Shown: one piece after another, positions 26,027 to 34,957 of the stretch
Numbering within the stretch: the first letter of the stretch is position 1
Layout: each line of letters opens with the position of its first letter
Source: Paenibacillus sp. 481
GTDB lineage: Bacteria; Bacillota; Bacilli; Paenibacillales; Paenibacillaceae
Direction of reading: 5' to 3'
Assembly (NCBI RefSeq): GCF_021223605.1
Contig: NZ_CP075175.1
Span: 3,985,501-4,049,500 of the forward strand
DNA length: 64,000 nucleotides
The notes under the pieces: generated by a model
The model's database searches: none
What the model saw: only the letters and a program-made list of their open reading frames with translations
Told to the model about the DNA's origin: nothing
Made by a program: the position numbers and the translations under genes

Positions 26027-26956
26027 ATGCTGTGGATGAACCCTATAAAACGATTTAAAAGCAAGGATCTGAATTTTCAGCTTGAGAAGATTAAAATTCC
26101 TGTTTGTGATGAAATGCTTCATTTTGTAGCTGATAATCAGGATAAGTATGCAGCTCAAAGTGCTAAGCCAATTGCTGACTATAAAGAGTTATTAATGGAG
26201 CATATTGGTAGCTTGGAAAGGGATTTTATCGTTCTTGAGGGTATGGTAAATTACGTAACGAATCAGAAGTTAGCATCAAGTACAGGGGTAAGTACAGTTA
26301 ACAACGTAAGTTGTAGTGTTCATTTCCTAAATAACGAGTACACCATCGCTTTTTCTACTGGTTACGATAGAAGATATAAGGCTTACAAGTATGGCTTAAT
26401 TCGTTATCAGATGGGGAACAAGCGTAACTCTATTATAGAAGCTGAAATTGTGTTTGTGAAAGATCAAATACATTTGGAATATACGATTGGTGACTATATT
26501 CTTGATTTATTCTCCCAAATGAATGATGCGACCCATATAAGTCACCTGCGCGAGATACACGATAGCATAGAAAAAAAGATGTTTGAAATATTCAGAATAA
26601 CTAATAAAAATGATCTGTACAATTATGATTCTGAATTCGGTAAGTTTTATGGATATGAGCCGTATATTTTCCTGAGGGATAAGTACCAATTATTTACTAG
26701 GAATAAAATTAAACTAGAGCTAAGAGATAAGGGAATTACCGACTTTAATGAGTTCCACATCGAGCTTGTGCGAATGGATAGGGAACTTAAATCATGGATC
26801 GACGAGCAAAAAGATCACATTGAGTTAATGGGAGAAGATTACTATAATCTTCAGTGTAATGAGATGATGCAAGAAAGAAGTGAGCTTATCGCGAAGCTTC
26901 AACTGGAAGATAGCGAACTTGAATTGTTACTGAGTGAAGAGAAGGCTTACAAATAG
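26027..26956 (+). CDS. Hypothetical protein, charged and partly coiled-coil
   Basis: Protein of 309 residues that I do not recognise. The start ATG at 26027 has AAGGAGGGC upstream. The first half is mixed alpha/beta with a hydrophobic beta-rich middle (VNNVSCSVHFLNNEYTIAFS, IIEAEIVFVKDQIHLEY). The last 100 residues are highly charged, Glu/Lys-rich and probably helical (LVRMDRELKSWIDEQKDHIELM...). There is no signal peptide or membrane span. It is more A/T-rich than its neighbours, which suggests acquisition from outside. A bidirectional terminator follows. Confidence 0.7.
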   Translation: MLWMNPIKRFKSKDLNFQLEKIKIPVCDEMLHFVADNQDKYAAQSAKPIADYKELLMEHIGSLERDFIVLEGMVNYVTNQKLASSTGVSTVNNVSCSVHFLNNEYTIAFSTGYDRRYKAYKYGLIRYQMGNKRNSIIEAEIVFVKDQIHLEYTIGDYILDLFSQMNDATHISHLREIHDSIEKKMFEIFRITNKNDLYNYDSEFGKFYGYEPYIFLRDKYQLFTRNKIKLELRDKGITDFNEFHIELVRMDRELKSWIDEQKDHIELMGEDYYNLQCNEMMQERSELIAKLQLEDSELELLLSEEKAYK

Positions 26957-26970
26957 TGGTTATACATGAG

Positions 26971-27009
26971 AAGAGAGTATATATCCCGTAACAGGATATA
27001 TACTCTCTT
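26971..27009. terminator. Bidirectional terminator
   Basis: AAGAGAGTATATATCC and its exact complement form a 16-bp stem with a 7-nt loop between the convergent hypothetical gene and the LCP gene. T-rich sequence follows on the plus side. Confidence 0.85.
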
Positions 27010-27034
27010 TGTTTCATAAGGTGGATTCGTCCAA

Positions 27035-28108
27035 TCACATCGGTCTACTGTCTTTATCTCTACCTCTGTCTTTATCTTTATTGTTGCCTAACGCAGGATC
27101 AATCAATTGGCTTGCAACCATATTCGGATCTAACCAATTCGCAATCAATTTTTGCGTATACTCCAAATCGTCCGCGTCAATTTCATAATACCAAGCATCG
27201 GTGCGCACGCCTGTTCCGTGTAACATGTAGCTGCTTATCGTAGGCAAGGAGTTCTTCATATAAAAATCTTTTGCTACCGATACAATGAAATCAGAGCTCA
27301 TATTCGTCGTAAAGTTTGCCCCGCCAATTTTCAGTAATGCAGGAATATTCGAAAGATTTTTAAAGGTGAGTAACTCATCCATAACAGAATTTAGAAAAAT
27401 GCGCTGCCTCATCGTTCGATTCTCATCGGAATCTTCACGGTATCGAACGTAGCTGAGCGCTTCTTGGCCATCATAAATTGGCTTATTAGGTTCTATTCGA
27501 AGCTTATCATGGTACGGATGCTTGTTCTCGATCAGCTTGGTAATTGGTAATTTTACTCCACCTAATGCATTGACGAAGTCTTTCAAGCCGTTAAAATTAA
27601 CCGTCGCGTAATAGTTAATCTTATTCTTTAGCAAATGTTCGACGGTATCGATACTCATTTTGGGGCCGCCATAAGAATGTGCGGCATTAATTTTCGTTTT
27701 TTTGTCTTTGCCAATAATGTCGACATAAGAATCCCGCGGGATAGAGACGAGTAACAATTTATTATCATCTGGTCGAATAACTGTAAAAATAATGGAATCT
27801 GAACGTCCGCGTTCGTTGCCTCTTGGATCTACGCCGAGCAGTAAGATGGAAAAAGGATCGTAAGACGTAGTTGTGCTTGGCGGTGGTGAATACACTTCGG
27901 TACCAACAGCTACATAAGAATCATTCATGACTTCTTTAACAGGCTTAGCTACAAATAAGTCAAACAATACGAGTCCAAGCTCTTTTCTATATACGAAAGC
28001 AATACTTCCTATGAGAACAAAAGCTAAAGCCACATAGGCAAATATGCGATAATAGTTCTTCTTTTTTGGATGTACACTTGTTAACGATGTAGCGTCTTGT
28101 TGTTCCAT
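27035..28108 (-). CDS. LytR-CpsA-Psr (LCP) family cell-wall polymer transferase
   Basis: Protein of 357 residues. A short cytoplasmic start and one membrane span (residues ~22-42) are followed by an extracellular LCP catalytic domain: ILLLGVDPRGNERGRSDSII with the conserved Arg/Asp pair, VSIPRDSYVDI, KINAAHSYGG, and VRYREDSDENRTMRQRIFL (the R-x-R...R catalytic basic residues). LCP enzymes attach teichoic acids or other polyprenyl-linked glycans to peptidoglycan. The C-terminus is a short KDKDRGRDKD run. The start ATG at 28108 has GGAGGG upstream; the longer open frame upstream has no start support. Monocistronic. Confidence 0.9.
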   Translation of the reverse strand: MEQQDATSLTSVHPKKKNYYRIFAYVALAFVLIGSIAFVYRKELGLVLFDLFVAKPVKEVMNDSYVAVGTEVYSPPPSTTTSYDPFSILLLGVDPRGNERGRSDSIIFTVIRPDDNKLLLVSIPRDSYVDIIGKDKKTKINAAHSYGGPKMSIDTVEHLLKNKINYYATVNFNGLKDFVNALGGVKLPITKLIENKHPYHDKLRIEPNKPIYDGQEALSYVRYREDSDENRTMRQRIFLNSVMDELLTFKNLSNIPALLKIGGANFTTNMSSDFIVSVAKDFYMKNSLPTISSYMLHGTGVRTDAWYYEIDADDLEYTQKLIANWLDPNMVASQLIDPALGNNKDKDRGRDKDSRPM

Positions 28109-28593
28109 GTCTCGCCCTCCGGTTATGTATTGAGTGGATAAGAAAAAATTTCCACTTGAATTACTATGGTAATATATCGTGGGTGAAATGGAAAGAGAAC
28201 GCTTCCTAAAAGTCGAGTAACACACATCATGAACCACTGCGCACGATCCAACGGGTCGTGTTTTTTCATTTTAAGGGGATGAATTACTTGTGACGGGTTT
28301 CAAAATAACGCAATAAACAAATAAATGAAACAAATGTGCTATTATATATTGCGTATTATTTATAAATGTTGTACATTAATGACGTAGTAATTGAATATAA
28401 AACACATACTTGAGTGGGTGGATGAGCACAAATGAATCATTCGTTCATCTCAGCATCATAAACAACATAAGAATCCGCACAACGAATATGTAGGGTGAGT
28501 CACACCAATGGCGATATGTAAGCCGAGATAAGTAGTTACCTTATTTACCTTAATGAACTTAATTAGCCTAGTACAAGAGAGGATGAATGAAGC
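28109..28593. other. Intergenic region upstream of the SR1P-like gene
   Basis: Contains a terminator-like hairpin (28242-28266) and an A/T-rich stretch (28300-28420) likely to hold promoters for the SR1P-pckA unit. No other gene is seen. Confidence 0.4.
28242..28266 (+). terminator. Terminator-like hairpin with T-run
   Basis: CACGATCC-AAC-GGGTCGTG stem followed by six T, read on the plus strand. No intact plus-strand gene ends just before it. Confidence 0.6.
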
Positions 28594-28770
28594 ATGAATA
28601 ATTCCAACCAAACCATCAATATGGGTGTCATCATTTGCAAGCATTGTAACTCTCAAGTGGACACATTAGATACGAATCGCACGGCTACTATTTATGGCGT
28701 ATGCGATCAACAGGAGTGCCGCCAAATGCACAGCAGCATTGCTTCACCAATACAAGCTTACACAGATTAA
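28594..28770 (+). CDS. SR1P-like GapA-binding small protein
   Basis: Small protein of 58 residues. From residue 10 it matches the SR1P pattern: MGVIICKHCNSQVDTLDT, then TATIYGVCDQQEC, giving two Cys pairs (CKHC, CDQQEC). In Bacillus subtilis the SR1 RNA encodes SR1P, which binds GapA and promotes its association with RNase J1; the SR1 promoter is repressed by CcpN, which also represses gapB and pckA. Here the gene lies 33 bp upstream of pckA on the same strand, so both can be co-transcribed. The start ATG at 28594 has GAGAGG about 11 nt upstream; the ATG at 28621 would begin exactly at the family core but has no site. Confidence 0.72.
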   Translation: MNNSNQTINMGVIICKHCNSQVDTLDTNRTATIYGVCDQQECRQMHSSIASPIQAYTD

Positions 28771-28803
28771 CACGAAGATGAGGCAGGTATAGGAGGAATA
28801 ACC

Positions 28804-30384
28804 GTGATTACGAATAACAAGGTAAACAGACAAATTGCCGATTTAAATGTAACAGCATTTCAAAGAAACCTGCCGGTTGTGAAGCTTGTTGAGTCCGCTC
28901 TGCACCATGGAGAGGGCTACCTTACTTCGGCAGGCGCATTGCAAGTTAAGACGGGCAAGTTTACAGGGCGTTCTCCTAAGGATAAATTCATCGTGAGGGA
29001 TTCCCACACGACAAATCACGTTGCTTGGGGAGCGGTGAATCAGGCGCTTACTCCTGAACAATTTGATTCGCTTTACGACAAGATGATGAATTATATGGAG
29101 AACCGCAAACTATTCGTGTTCGACGGTTATGCAGGAGCAGACCATGACTATCGTTTGCCGATCCGAATTATTAACGAATATGCATGGCAAAATTTATTTG
29201 TGCATCAGTTATTTATTCGTCCTACTGCGGCTGAATTGCAGTCTCATGAAGCCGAATTCACGGTTATTGCGATGCCTGGCTTGAAAGCGGATCCAGCTAT
29301 AGATGGCACGAACTCGGAGACATTCATAGCGATTTCATTTGAAAAAAAGACGGTGTTGATCGGCGGAACTCATTATGCGGGCGAGATGAAGAAATCGATC
29401 TTCAGCGTGCTGAACTATTTGCTTCCATTTCGCGGCGTCATGCCGATGCATTGCTCGGCGAATATCGGAGCGGCTGGGGATACGGCATTGTTTTTTGGTT
29501 TATCGGGAACAGGCAAGACGACGTTGTCGGCAGACCCGAACCGCAGGTTAATTGGGGATGACGAGCATGGCTGGTCTGACAACGGTGTATTTAACTTCGA
29601 AGGTGGATGCTATGCGAAATGCATCGGGCTGACGCAGGAAAAAGAGCCGCAAATATGGAACGCGATTCGTTTCGGCTCTGTGCTGGAAAATGTGTCTATC
29701 AATGAAATAACAGGCGATGCAGACTACAACAGCAATGTGTTGACCGAAAATACAAGGGCTGCTTACCCGATTGAATATATTCAAGATTCGGTTATCCCGG
29801 GCGTTGGTGGGCACCCGAACGTTATTATCTTTTTGACTGCGGATGCTTATGGCGTGCTGCCTCCTGTGTCCAAGCTGACGAAGGAGCAGGCGATGTATCA
29901 TTTTCTGTCCGGCTATACGTCTAAGTTAGCGGGTACGGAGCGGGGTGTTACGGAGCCTGAGGCAACGTTCTCATCATGCTTCGGGGCTCCATTTTTACCA
30001 CTGAGACCGGATGTGTATGCGGAAATGCTCGGTGACAAAATAACGAAGCACAACGCGCGCGTGTATTTGGTGAATACGGGGTGGAGCGGCGGCCCGTACG
30101 GGATCGGCAAGCGCATGAATTTGTCGTACACAAGAGCGATGATTACGGCGATCATTGATGGAAGTATTGAGGAGGCGTCGTTCGTGCCTCATCCTGTGTT
30201 TGGTGTGCATACTCCGAGCGCGGTTGCGGATGTTCCTAGTGATCTGCTTGATCCGCGAAATGTGTGGGTAGATCAAGAGGATTATGATCGTAAAGCGCAG
30301 CAGCTTGCGAACCTTTTTAAACAAAATTTCGAAAAATTCAACGGAGTTTCGGACGCAATTAAGCTTGCTGGTCCGCAGCTGTAA
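28804..30384 (+). CDS. pckA: Phosphoenolpyruvate carboxykinase (ATP)
   Basis: Cytoplasmic gluconeogenic enzyme converting oxaloacetate and ATP to phosphoenolpyruvate, ADP and CO2. At 526 residues it has the normal length. The kinase P-loop [11 protein letters not shown] and the following [11 protein letters not shown] metal/nucleotide motif are intact, as are [13 protein letters not shown] and FEGGCYAK. The start is a GTG at 28804 with AGGAGG about 7 nt upstream. It is preceded by the SR1P-like gene and closed by a terminator at 30464, so the pair forms a compact unit. Confidence 0.96.
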   Translation: MITNNKVNRQIADLNVTAFQRNLPVVKLVESALHHGEGYLTSAGALQVKTGKFTGRSPKDKFIVRDSHTTNHVAWGAVNQALTPEQFDSLYDKMMNYMENRKLFVFDGYAGADHDYRLPIRIINEYAWQNLFVHQLFIRPTAAELQSHEAEFTVIAMPGLKADPAIDGTNSETFIAISFEKKTVLIGGTHYAGEMKKSIFSVLNYLLPFRGVMPMHCSANIGAAGDTALFFGLSGTGKTTLSADPNRRLIGDDEHGWSDNGVFNFEGGCYAKCIGLTQEKEPQIWNAIRFGSVLENVSINEITGDADYNSNVLTENTRAAYPIEYIQDSVIPGVGGHPNVIIFLTADAYGVLPPVSKLTKEQAMYHFLSGYTSKLAGTERGVTEPEATFSSCFGAPFLPLRPDVYAEMLGDKITKHNARVYLVNTGWSGGPYGIGKRMNLSYTRAMITAIIDGSIEEASFVPHPVFGVHTPSAVADVPSDLLDPRNVWVDQEDYDRKAQQLANLFKQNFEKFNGVSDAIKLAGPQL

Positions 30385-30463
30385 GAGCTGACGTATGGAG
30401 AGAGCATCTTGCTGGCAGCGAAGGTGTTGGGATTATGCTCCTCCTAGGTTGCTTATAATCGTG

Positions 30464-30489
30464 AAAAACGGCAGAAATGCCGTTTTTTT
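30464..30489 (+). terminator. Terminator after pckA
   Basis: AAAAACGGC and GCCGTTTTT, a perfect 9-bp stem around AGAAAT, with the T-run continuous with the stem. Confidence 0.85.
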
Positions 30490-30528
30490 GTTGTGTATAG
30501 AATGGTACTCGATTGGAATCACGAAAAA

Positions 30529-30549
30529 CTGGACTGATCGTTCCTGAAA
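30529..30549. promoter_or_regulatory. Candidate TetR operator upstream of tetR
   Basis: CTGGACTGATCGTTCCTGAA resembles the perfect palindrome at 31177-31200 (three mismatches in 21) and lies about 35 bp before the TetR gene, fitting autoregulation. Confidence 0.55.
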
Positions 30550-30584
30550 TGTTATGCTGCTTCTACACATAAGGAGGGGATAGT

Positions 30585-31160
30585 ATCGGACGGTCTAAAG
30601 AGTTTAACAAGGAGCACGTCATTCATAAGGCAATGTTAGTTTTTTGGGAACAAGGTTACGAAGCGACAAGCATTCCAGATCTATTAAAAGCAATGGAATT
30701 AAGCAGATCAAGTTTGTACGAAACTTTTGTAGACAAACAGACGCTATATGTTGAAGCCGTGCAACATTATAAAAAAATAAGACAGAAAAAAAGAAATCTC
30801 TTGGTAAGTGCGTCGTCTGCGAAAGTTGGAATCCGGCAGTATTTTGATCAGCATATTACTTCCGCTTTTGATGAGGATTTGCCTAAAGGATGCTTGATTA
30901 CAAACGCAGCGCTGGGCTTGGATTCGCCGGATGAACAACTACGCAAATTGATACGAGACAGTTTCGAGGAATTGGAACAGGCCTTTGATGACCTTTTAAG
31001 CAAAGGACAGCAGACGGGAGAAATCGACTCCAATAAAGATATTAAGGCTCTGTCACACCTATTACTTAACCTTAATCATAGTATCAATGTAGTATCAAAG
31101 GTGAAAACGGATAAAAAAATTATTTATGACATGATGAACACAGTTATTGAAATGCTATAA
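30585..31160 (+). CDS. TetR family regulator (possible non-canonical ATC start)
   Basis: Protein of about 191 residues. The HTH is HKAMLVFWEQGYEATSIPDL and LKAMELSRSSLYETFVDKQTLY; the ligand domain follows with GCLITNAALGLDSPDEQLR, typical of the AcrR/YxaF-like group. The first ATG in frame (30633) would cut into the first HTH helix. The open frame extends upstream as GRSKEFNKEHVIHKA, a normal TetR N-terminus, and a strong AAGGAGGGG (30571-30579) lies 5 nt before an ATC codon at 30585 with no ATG, GTG or TTG at that spot. So either ATC is used or a shorter protein is made. It precedes an MFS gene and two matching palindromes. Confidence 0.8.
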   Translation: MGRSKEFNKEHVIHKAMLVFWEQGYEATSIPDLLKAMELSRSSLYETFVDKQTLYVEAVQHYKKIRQKKRNLLVSASSAKVGIRQYFDQHITSAFDEDLPKGCLITNAALGLDSPDEQLRKLIRDSFEELEQAFDDLLSKGQQTGEIDSNKDIKALSHLLLNLNHSINVVSKVKTDKKIIYDMMNTVIEML

Positions 31161-31176
31161 ACAAATTTTTTTGATC

Positions 31177-31200
31177 TTTCTGGAATGATCATTCCAGAAA
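31177..31200. promoter_or_regulatory. Perfect 24-bp palindromic operator between tetR and MFS gene
   Basis: Half-site TTTCTGGAATGA is followed immediately by its exact reverse complement. It lies between the TetR stop and the MFS start. A related site is found before the TetR gene at 30529. Confidence 0.7.
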
Positions 31201-31234
31201 AGGAGGCTTATTCACAAGGAAAGGAGTGTTAACG

Positions 31235-32428
31235 TTGAGTTCAATCGAAGGTGAAAAAATTGAAAAGCCTTTTTCGGCGTGGATCATACTCATTCTGGCT
31301 ACAGCTTGCGGACTAATCGCTGCTAATCTCTATTATGCGCAGCCTCTAGTGGGTCCAATTAGTTCGGCACTTGGGATATCTTCTGGGGCAGCTGGCTTAA
31401 TCGTCACCCTTACTCAAATTGGTTACGGAATTGGATTGTTATTTATCGTACCCTTGGGAGATATACTTGAAAACCGAAAACTTGTTGTCGTGTCATTGCT
31501 CCTTACTGTAGTAGCTTTGACGCTTGCAGCTGTAGTTAAAAGTGCTACCTTTTTTCTCACTGTCTCACTGTTTATCGGGTTAGGATCAGTTGCGGCTCAG
31601 GTACTCGTACCGTACGCAGCTCAACTTTCGCCAGATGCTACACGCGGCCGAAATGTGGGGAATGTAATGAGTGGTTTGTTGCTCGGTATCTTGCTCGCTC
31701 GTCCCATTTCAAGTATAGTGGCGGAGTTTTGGGGGTGGCGAGCTGTATACTACTTATCCGCCACAGCGATTTTTGTGTTGGCACTATTATTGGCAATGGT
31801 GCTTCCTGCGAGACAGCCGTTGACCACAACACGATACCCGGCACTTTTGAGTTCTATGTTACATTTACTCAAAACTACGCCGATTCTGCAGCGTAGAGCC
31901 ATCTACCACGCATGTGTGTTCGCAACTTTCAGTTTGTTCTGGACTACGGTTCCTTTGTTATTAACAAGTCCGATTTTCCATTTTTCACAAAAGGAAGTTG
32001 CCGTGTTTGCATTGCTTGGAGTATTTGGCGCGGTAGCTGCACCAGTGGCAGGCCGGCTTGCCGATAGAGGCTGGACTCGACCAGCCACAGGGATAGCGTT
32101 AGCATTAGTTATTATTTCTGGGATTTTACCTCTTGTAATCCAAGGCAGTTCAACATCCGCATTAGTAACCTTGGTCATATCGGCTATTCTATTAGACATG
32201 GGAGTTTCAGCAAATCTGATTCTCGGCCAACGTGCAATTTTATCATTGGGAGCAGAGTTTCGAAGTCGGCTTAATGGTTTATATATGGCAATCTTTTTTG
32301 TTGGTGGTGCTATAGGCTCTGCGACGGGAGGATGGGCATATGCTATGGGTGGCTGGAAAGCAGCATTGTTAATTGGAATAGCTTTACCAGTCATTGGGTT
32401 TGTTTATTTTACGACAGAGAAAAAGTAA
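31235..32428 (+). CDS. MFS transporter (12-TM, efflux type)
   Basis: Protein of 397 residues with about 12 membrane spans. The loop after TM2 reads [18 protein letters not shown] (motif A-like), and [13 protein letters not shown] in TM1 is typical of the YnfM/YdhC-like group of drug or amino-acid exporters. The start is a TTG at 31235 with AAAGGAG 8 nt upstream; GTG at 31226 overlaps that site. It follows a TetR gene, and a perfect palindrome lies just before it, so expression is probably substrate-inducible. The substrate is unknown. Confidence 0.86.
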   Translation: MSSIEGEKIEKPFSAWIILILATACGLIAANLYYAQPLVGPISSALGISSGAAGLIVTLTQIGYGIGLLFIVPLGDILENRKLVVVSLLLTVVALTLAAVVKSATFFLTVSLFIGLGSVAAQVLVPYAAQLSPDATRGRNVGNVMSGLLLGILLARPISSIVAEFWGWRAVYYLSATAIFVLALLLAMVLPARQPLTTTRYPALLSSMLHLLKTTPILQRRAIYHACVFATFSLFWTTVPLLLTSPIFHFSQKEVAVFALLGVFGAVAAPVAGRLADRGWTRPATGIALALVIISGILPLVIQGSSTSALVTLVISAILLDMGVSANLILGQRAILSLGAEFRSRLNGLYMAIFFVGGAIGSATGGWAYAMGGWKAALLIGIALPVIGFVYFTTEKK

Positions 32429-32675
32429 CATATTCATGTTGTAAGTAACGCGTTCGATAGTTTAGTGCTGGCAGACACAACAGCGGCAGTCTAGGATATT
32501 ATTCTCGTGGAACATTTGGTGGGGCCTCGATCCCTTATGTGACGCGGGCTAAAAACGCCATTGTCGCTCTCTATGCGAGAGCGTGAATTGAAGCATATCT
32601 AAATTCTTATCCAAATAGCTGCAACTGGGCTGCAATGGAGCGGCAACAGACGAATACGCGTTCTAGGTGAGTGCT

Positions 32676-32858
32676 TAACGGTTACCACAGAGGCTATTTC
32701 GTCAGATTTACATCGTTATGATTTCTAACGGATGTCAGTGAGCTTATTTCTCCAATTTCATTAGAAATCCAGCTATTTTCATAGTAATAAGCGTTATTAG
32801 AACCGTTAAACTTCTAATTGTATCTAATCCGCTGAAATAACAACTGTGACAACCGTTA
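32676..32858. repeat. Dispersed 183-bp palindromic element, copy D
   Basis: Same element as copies A-C: starts TAACGGTTACCACAG, ends CTGTGACAACCGTTA; inner pair and central ATTTCATTAGAAAT are present. One inner AACGGTT box has changed to AACGGAT. It lies in a 590-bp gap between an MFS gene and a minus-strand gene. Short inverted CTCTCTATGCGAGAG-like units flank it (32558 and 32893). Confidence 0.86.
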
Positions 32859-32934
32859 ATAGTGGGGGCACAGCGGATCATATATTTAGAGTCACTCTCT
32901 ATACGAGAGAGATGTCCTAAGTTCACTAACATAA

Positions 32935-33000
32935 AAAGAGCCGCTAAACACAAGGGGGTCAGTCCCGTCCCCAAGAACGTCGCGTGTTTAGCGGCTTTTT
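32935..33000. terminator. Hairpin terminator for the minus-strand gene at 33021
   Basis: GCCGCTAAACAC (32940-32951) and GTGTTTAGCGGC (32984-32995) are perfectly complementary; T-runs flank both sides (AAAAA before, TTTTT after on plus). An inner GGGG/CCCC hairpin sits in the loop. Confidence 0.75.
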
Positions 33001-33020
33001 GCTACACAGCAATGAGAGGT

Positions 33021-33578
33021 TTACGGTTGACTTTGATTCTGGCTCTGGCTCTGCAAATAAAGTTCGTACTCGACCGTAAACTCAAGCGCTTGAGCAAATT
33101 CGGGGGAGAGAGCAGACAACGCTTCAACGACAGCTTCCTTGCCAACTGCTGTTAATGCCAGAATGCCTGGCTGGTGAGGCACTCGAAACTGGGTATGGTC
33201 ATGGTGGATGAGCGTTACAATTGTGCCAAGGGCCTCTTGATTCGGTCCATAAACCGTGCTCCACATCCAGCGCTGCTGGTCGTCTTGCTGCTCAGAGCCC
33301 CATTCTCGAGAGATGTCAAATTCCCCCGGGAAGCGGGGCTCAGGGTTAAGACCAGCCGCTTTAAAATCACGGTGAATCTGAAGAAACAGCAGGTTACAAT
33401 ATGTTCCGTAGGCCATATCGCCAGCTTCCTCGTACGCCCGTTGCAGTTTGTCTTGATGATTCACGAGCACGGTGTCCCAGTTCGCCGCAATATGCTCTTT
33501 CATATAGCGGGCAATGCTGTTTATCCGAGCTTCGCCGCTCTCATCCAAGGCTGCTTGTAGCAAGTTTGTCGGTTCCAT
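33021..33578 (-). CDS. Hypothetical protein
   Basis: Soluble protein of about 185 residues, not recognised. It is helical at the N-terminus (LLQAALDESGEARINSIARYMKEHI), has a mid-region rich in Trp and aromatic residues (DQQRWMWSTVYGPNQEALGTIVTL), and ends in a Gln/Ser-rich tail (YLQSQSQNQSQP). There is no signal peptide or membrane span. The start is chosen as ATG 33578; an in-frame TTG at 33590 abuts the GGAAGG site. Monocistronic with its own terminator. The function is unknown. Confidence 0.7.
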   Translation of the reverse strand: MEPTNLLQAALDESGEARINSIARYMKEHIAANWDTVLVNHQDKLQRAYEEAGDMAYGTYCNLLFLQIHRDFKAAGLNPEPRFPGEFDISREWGSEQQDDQQRWMWSTVYGPNQEALGTIVTLIHHDHTQFRVPHQPGILALTAVGKEAVVEALSALSPEFAQALEFTVEYELYLQSQSQNQSQP

Positions 33579-33888
33579 TATAAATCCCAACCTTCCCTTA
33601 ACATTTTCACTTACTCTACAATTTTATTACCTTAATGCAAATGTTAAGGTCATTACGAATGACGACTAATGATCCCTGTAATCCAATGATAAACCTTAGC
33701 ATATTATTGAGGCTTTTACAGAAGAGTTACGAGTGTCTAAATGTACGTCGAGAAAAAGGAAGATGTAGTTGCGGAAATAAAATCACCCCATCATTTAACC
33801 GACAGTCGATTTAGCATAAACAAACCACCTTATACGGATGAGGACCACATCGTTTGCCTAGACGGATAAGGTGGTGTCTTTTCACCAA
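33579..33888. other. Intergenic stretch
   Basis: 310 bp carrying the promoter of the minus-strand hypothetical gene and, at its right end, the terminator of the amidase gene. Nothing else is seen. Confidence 0.4.
33826..33875 (-). terminator. Terminator of the Ntn amidase gene
   Basis: CCACCTTAT and ATAAGGTGG arms with further pairing inside; on the minus strand the hairpin is followed by a T-rich tract. Confidence 0.65.
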
Positions 33889-34911
33889 TTATTTTTCAAA
33901 AGAATCAGGGTAATGCGCTAAGAAATGAATGATTTCATCTGAGTTGTCCCACTTAAATATAGAAGTTAATATCGGATCTCTAAAAAACGAGCGAACGACA
34001 TGCAAATTAAATGTTGTATCATACGTTACAAACTGCGCTCGTACGTCTGCAGCTTGAAGCGTCTGAAGATCTGCGGCAAAGGAAGGGGATTCATGTGCAA
34101 AGTTGAAGTCAGCTAGCTGAATCACCTTGCTCGTACAGTCGTGGTTCGTGCGCACATGGACTTCTAACTTTTCTAAATCGTAGACAAGACTTAATATCGT
34201 ATCCTCTCGCCGTGCTACTGACAAAGTCCCAAAAGCGGAATCAACCATGTGATCATTTGCTAAGCCGTCCACATTTATTTTTCCACGTAAGCTTGCTGTC
34301 GTAGCTAACAAACGTTCCATCGAGTTACGTTCATAATCATCACGGTCAGCCCATTCTGTTCGGCCATCCTTAATTTCTTGCAGTGCAGACTCGTATGGAG
34401 AATTGGTCATGGCTGGAATAGTGGGGTTGGGGCTACCCGCATTGTAAATGCTCATTTTGCCATCCAGAAATTCGACCACTGCCCAATCGCCACCACGGTC
34501 CGCAAGATAATAGTGCAACTTAGACGTGCTCTGGTCGATTCGAATAATCGACGCGGCTTGTAGTGCCTCTTGAACGGTACTGCAAGTATCAAGCATATAT
34601 TGAATCCATTGCAGCTCATTCACGGCTGGCTTGCTGTCTGCTTGTGGATATTCAGCCTGCGGCAGCGTACACTGCTCCACAACAAGTCCTGCCTCATTGA
34701 TACCGCCATTCGGCATTTCCTTGCCAACTTGAGAGACGGTCAAGCTGCCATAGACAGACTCCCAGGACGCAGGAATGGCGGGGGGCATCATTAGCGCCAC
34801 TTTTCGCACGCCACGTTGATTCGTAAACCCATATACCCCGTCGTAAATCATATCGATATTTTTACATACATAACGTTGACCGCTATGATTCAGCTGAAAA
34901 ATCGTACACAT
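33889..34911 (-). CDS. Linear amide C-N hydrolase (choloylglycine hydrolase/penicillin V acylase family)
   Basis: Ntn-hydrolase of 340 residues. The N-terminal Met is followed directly by the nucleophile (MCTIFQLN; Cys2 is exposed after Met removal), then KNIDMIYDGVYGFTNQRG with the conserved Asp, and EMPNGGINEAGLVVEQCTL. The family cleaves bile-salt amides, penicillin V or acyl-homoserine lactones; I cannot tell which here. No signal peptide. The start ATG at 34911 is fixed by the Cys2 position. An HTH regulator gene lies 46 bp upstream on the same strand and may be its operon partner and controller. Confidence 0.86.
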   Translation of the reverse strand: MCTIFQLNHSGQRYVCKNIDMIYDGVYGFTNQRGVRKVALMMPPAIPASWESVYGSLTVSQVGKEMPNGGINEAGLVVEQCTLPQAEYPQADSKPAVNELQWIQYMLDTCSTVQEALQAASIIRIDQSTSKLHYYLADRGGDWAVVEFLDGKMSIYNAGSPNPTIPAMTNSPYESALQEIKDGRTEWADRDDYERNSMERLLATTASLRGKINVDGLANDHMVDSAFGTLSVARREDTILSLVYDLEKLEVHVRTNHDCTSKVIQLADFNFAHESPSFAADLQTLQAADVRAQFVTYDTTFNLHVVRSFFRDPILTSIFKWDNSDEIIHFLAHYPDSFEK

Positions 34912-34957
34912 GATATGGCCTCCTTTTTAATAAATGGAACTAAAAGTTGTAGGGCAT

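Noticed and set aside
32950..32990. GGGGTCAGTCCCGTCCCC as an insertion sequence end
   Set aside because: It forms the loop hairpin of a terminator; no transposase or target duplication is seen.
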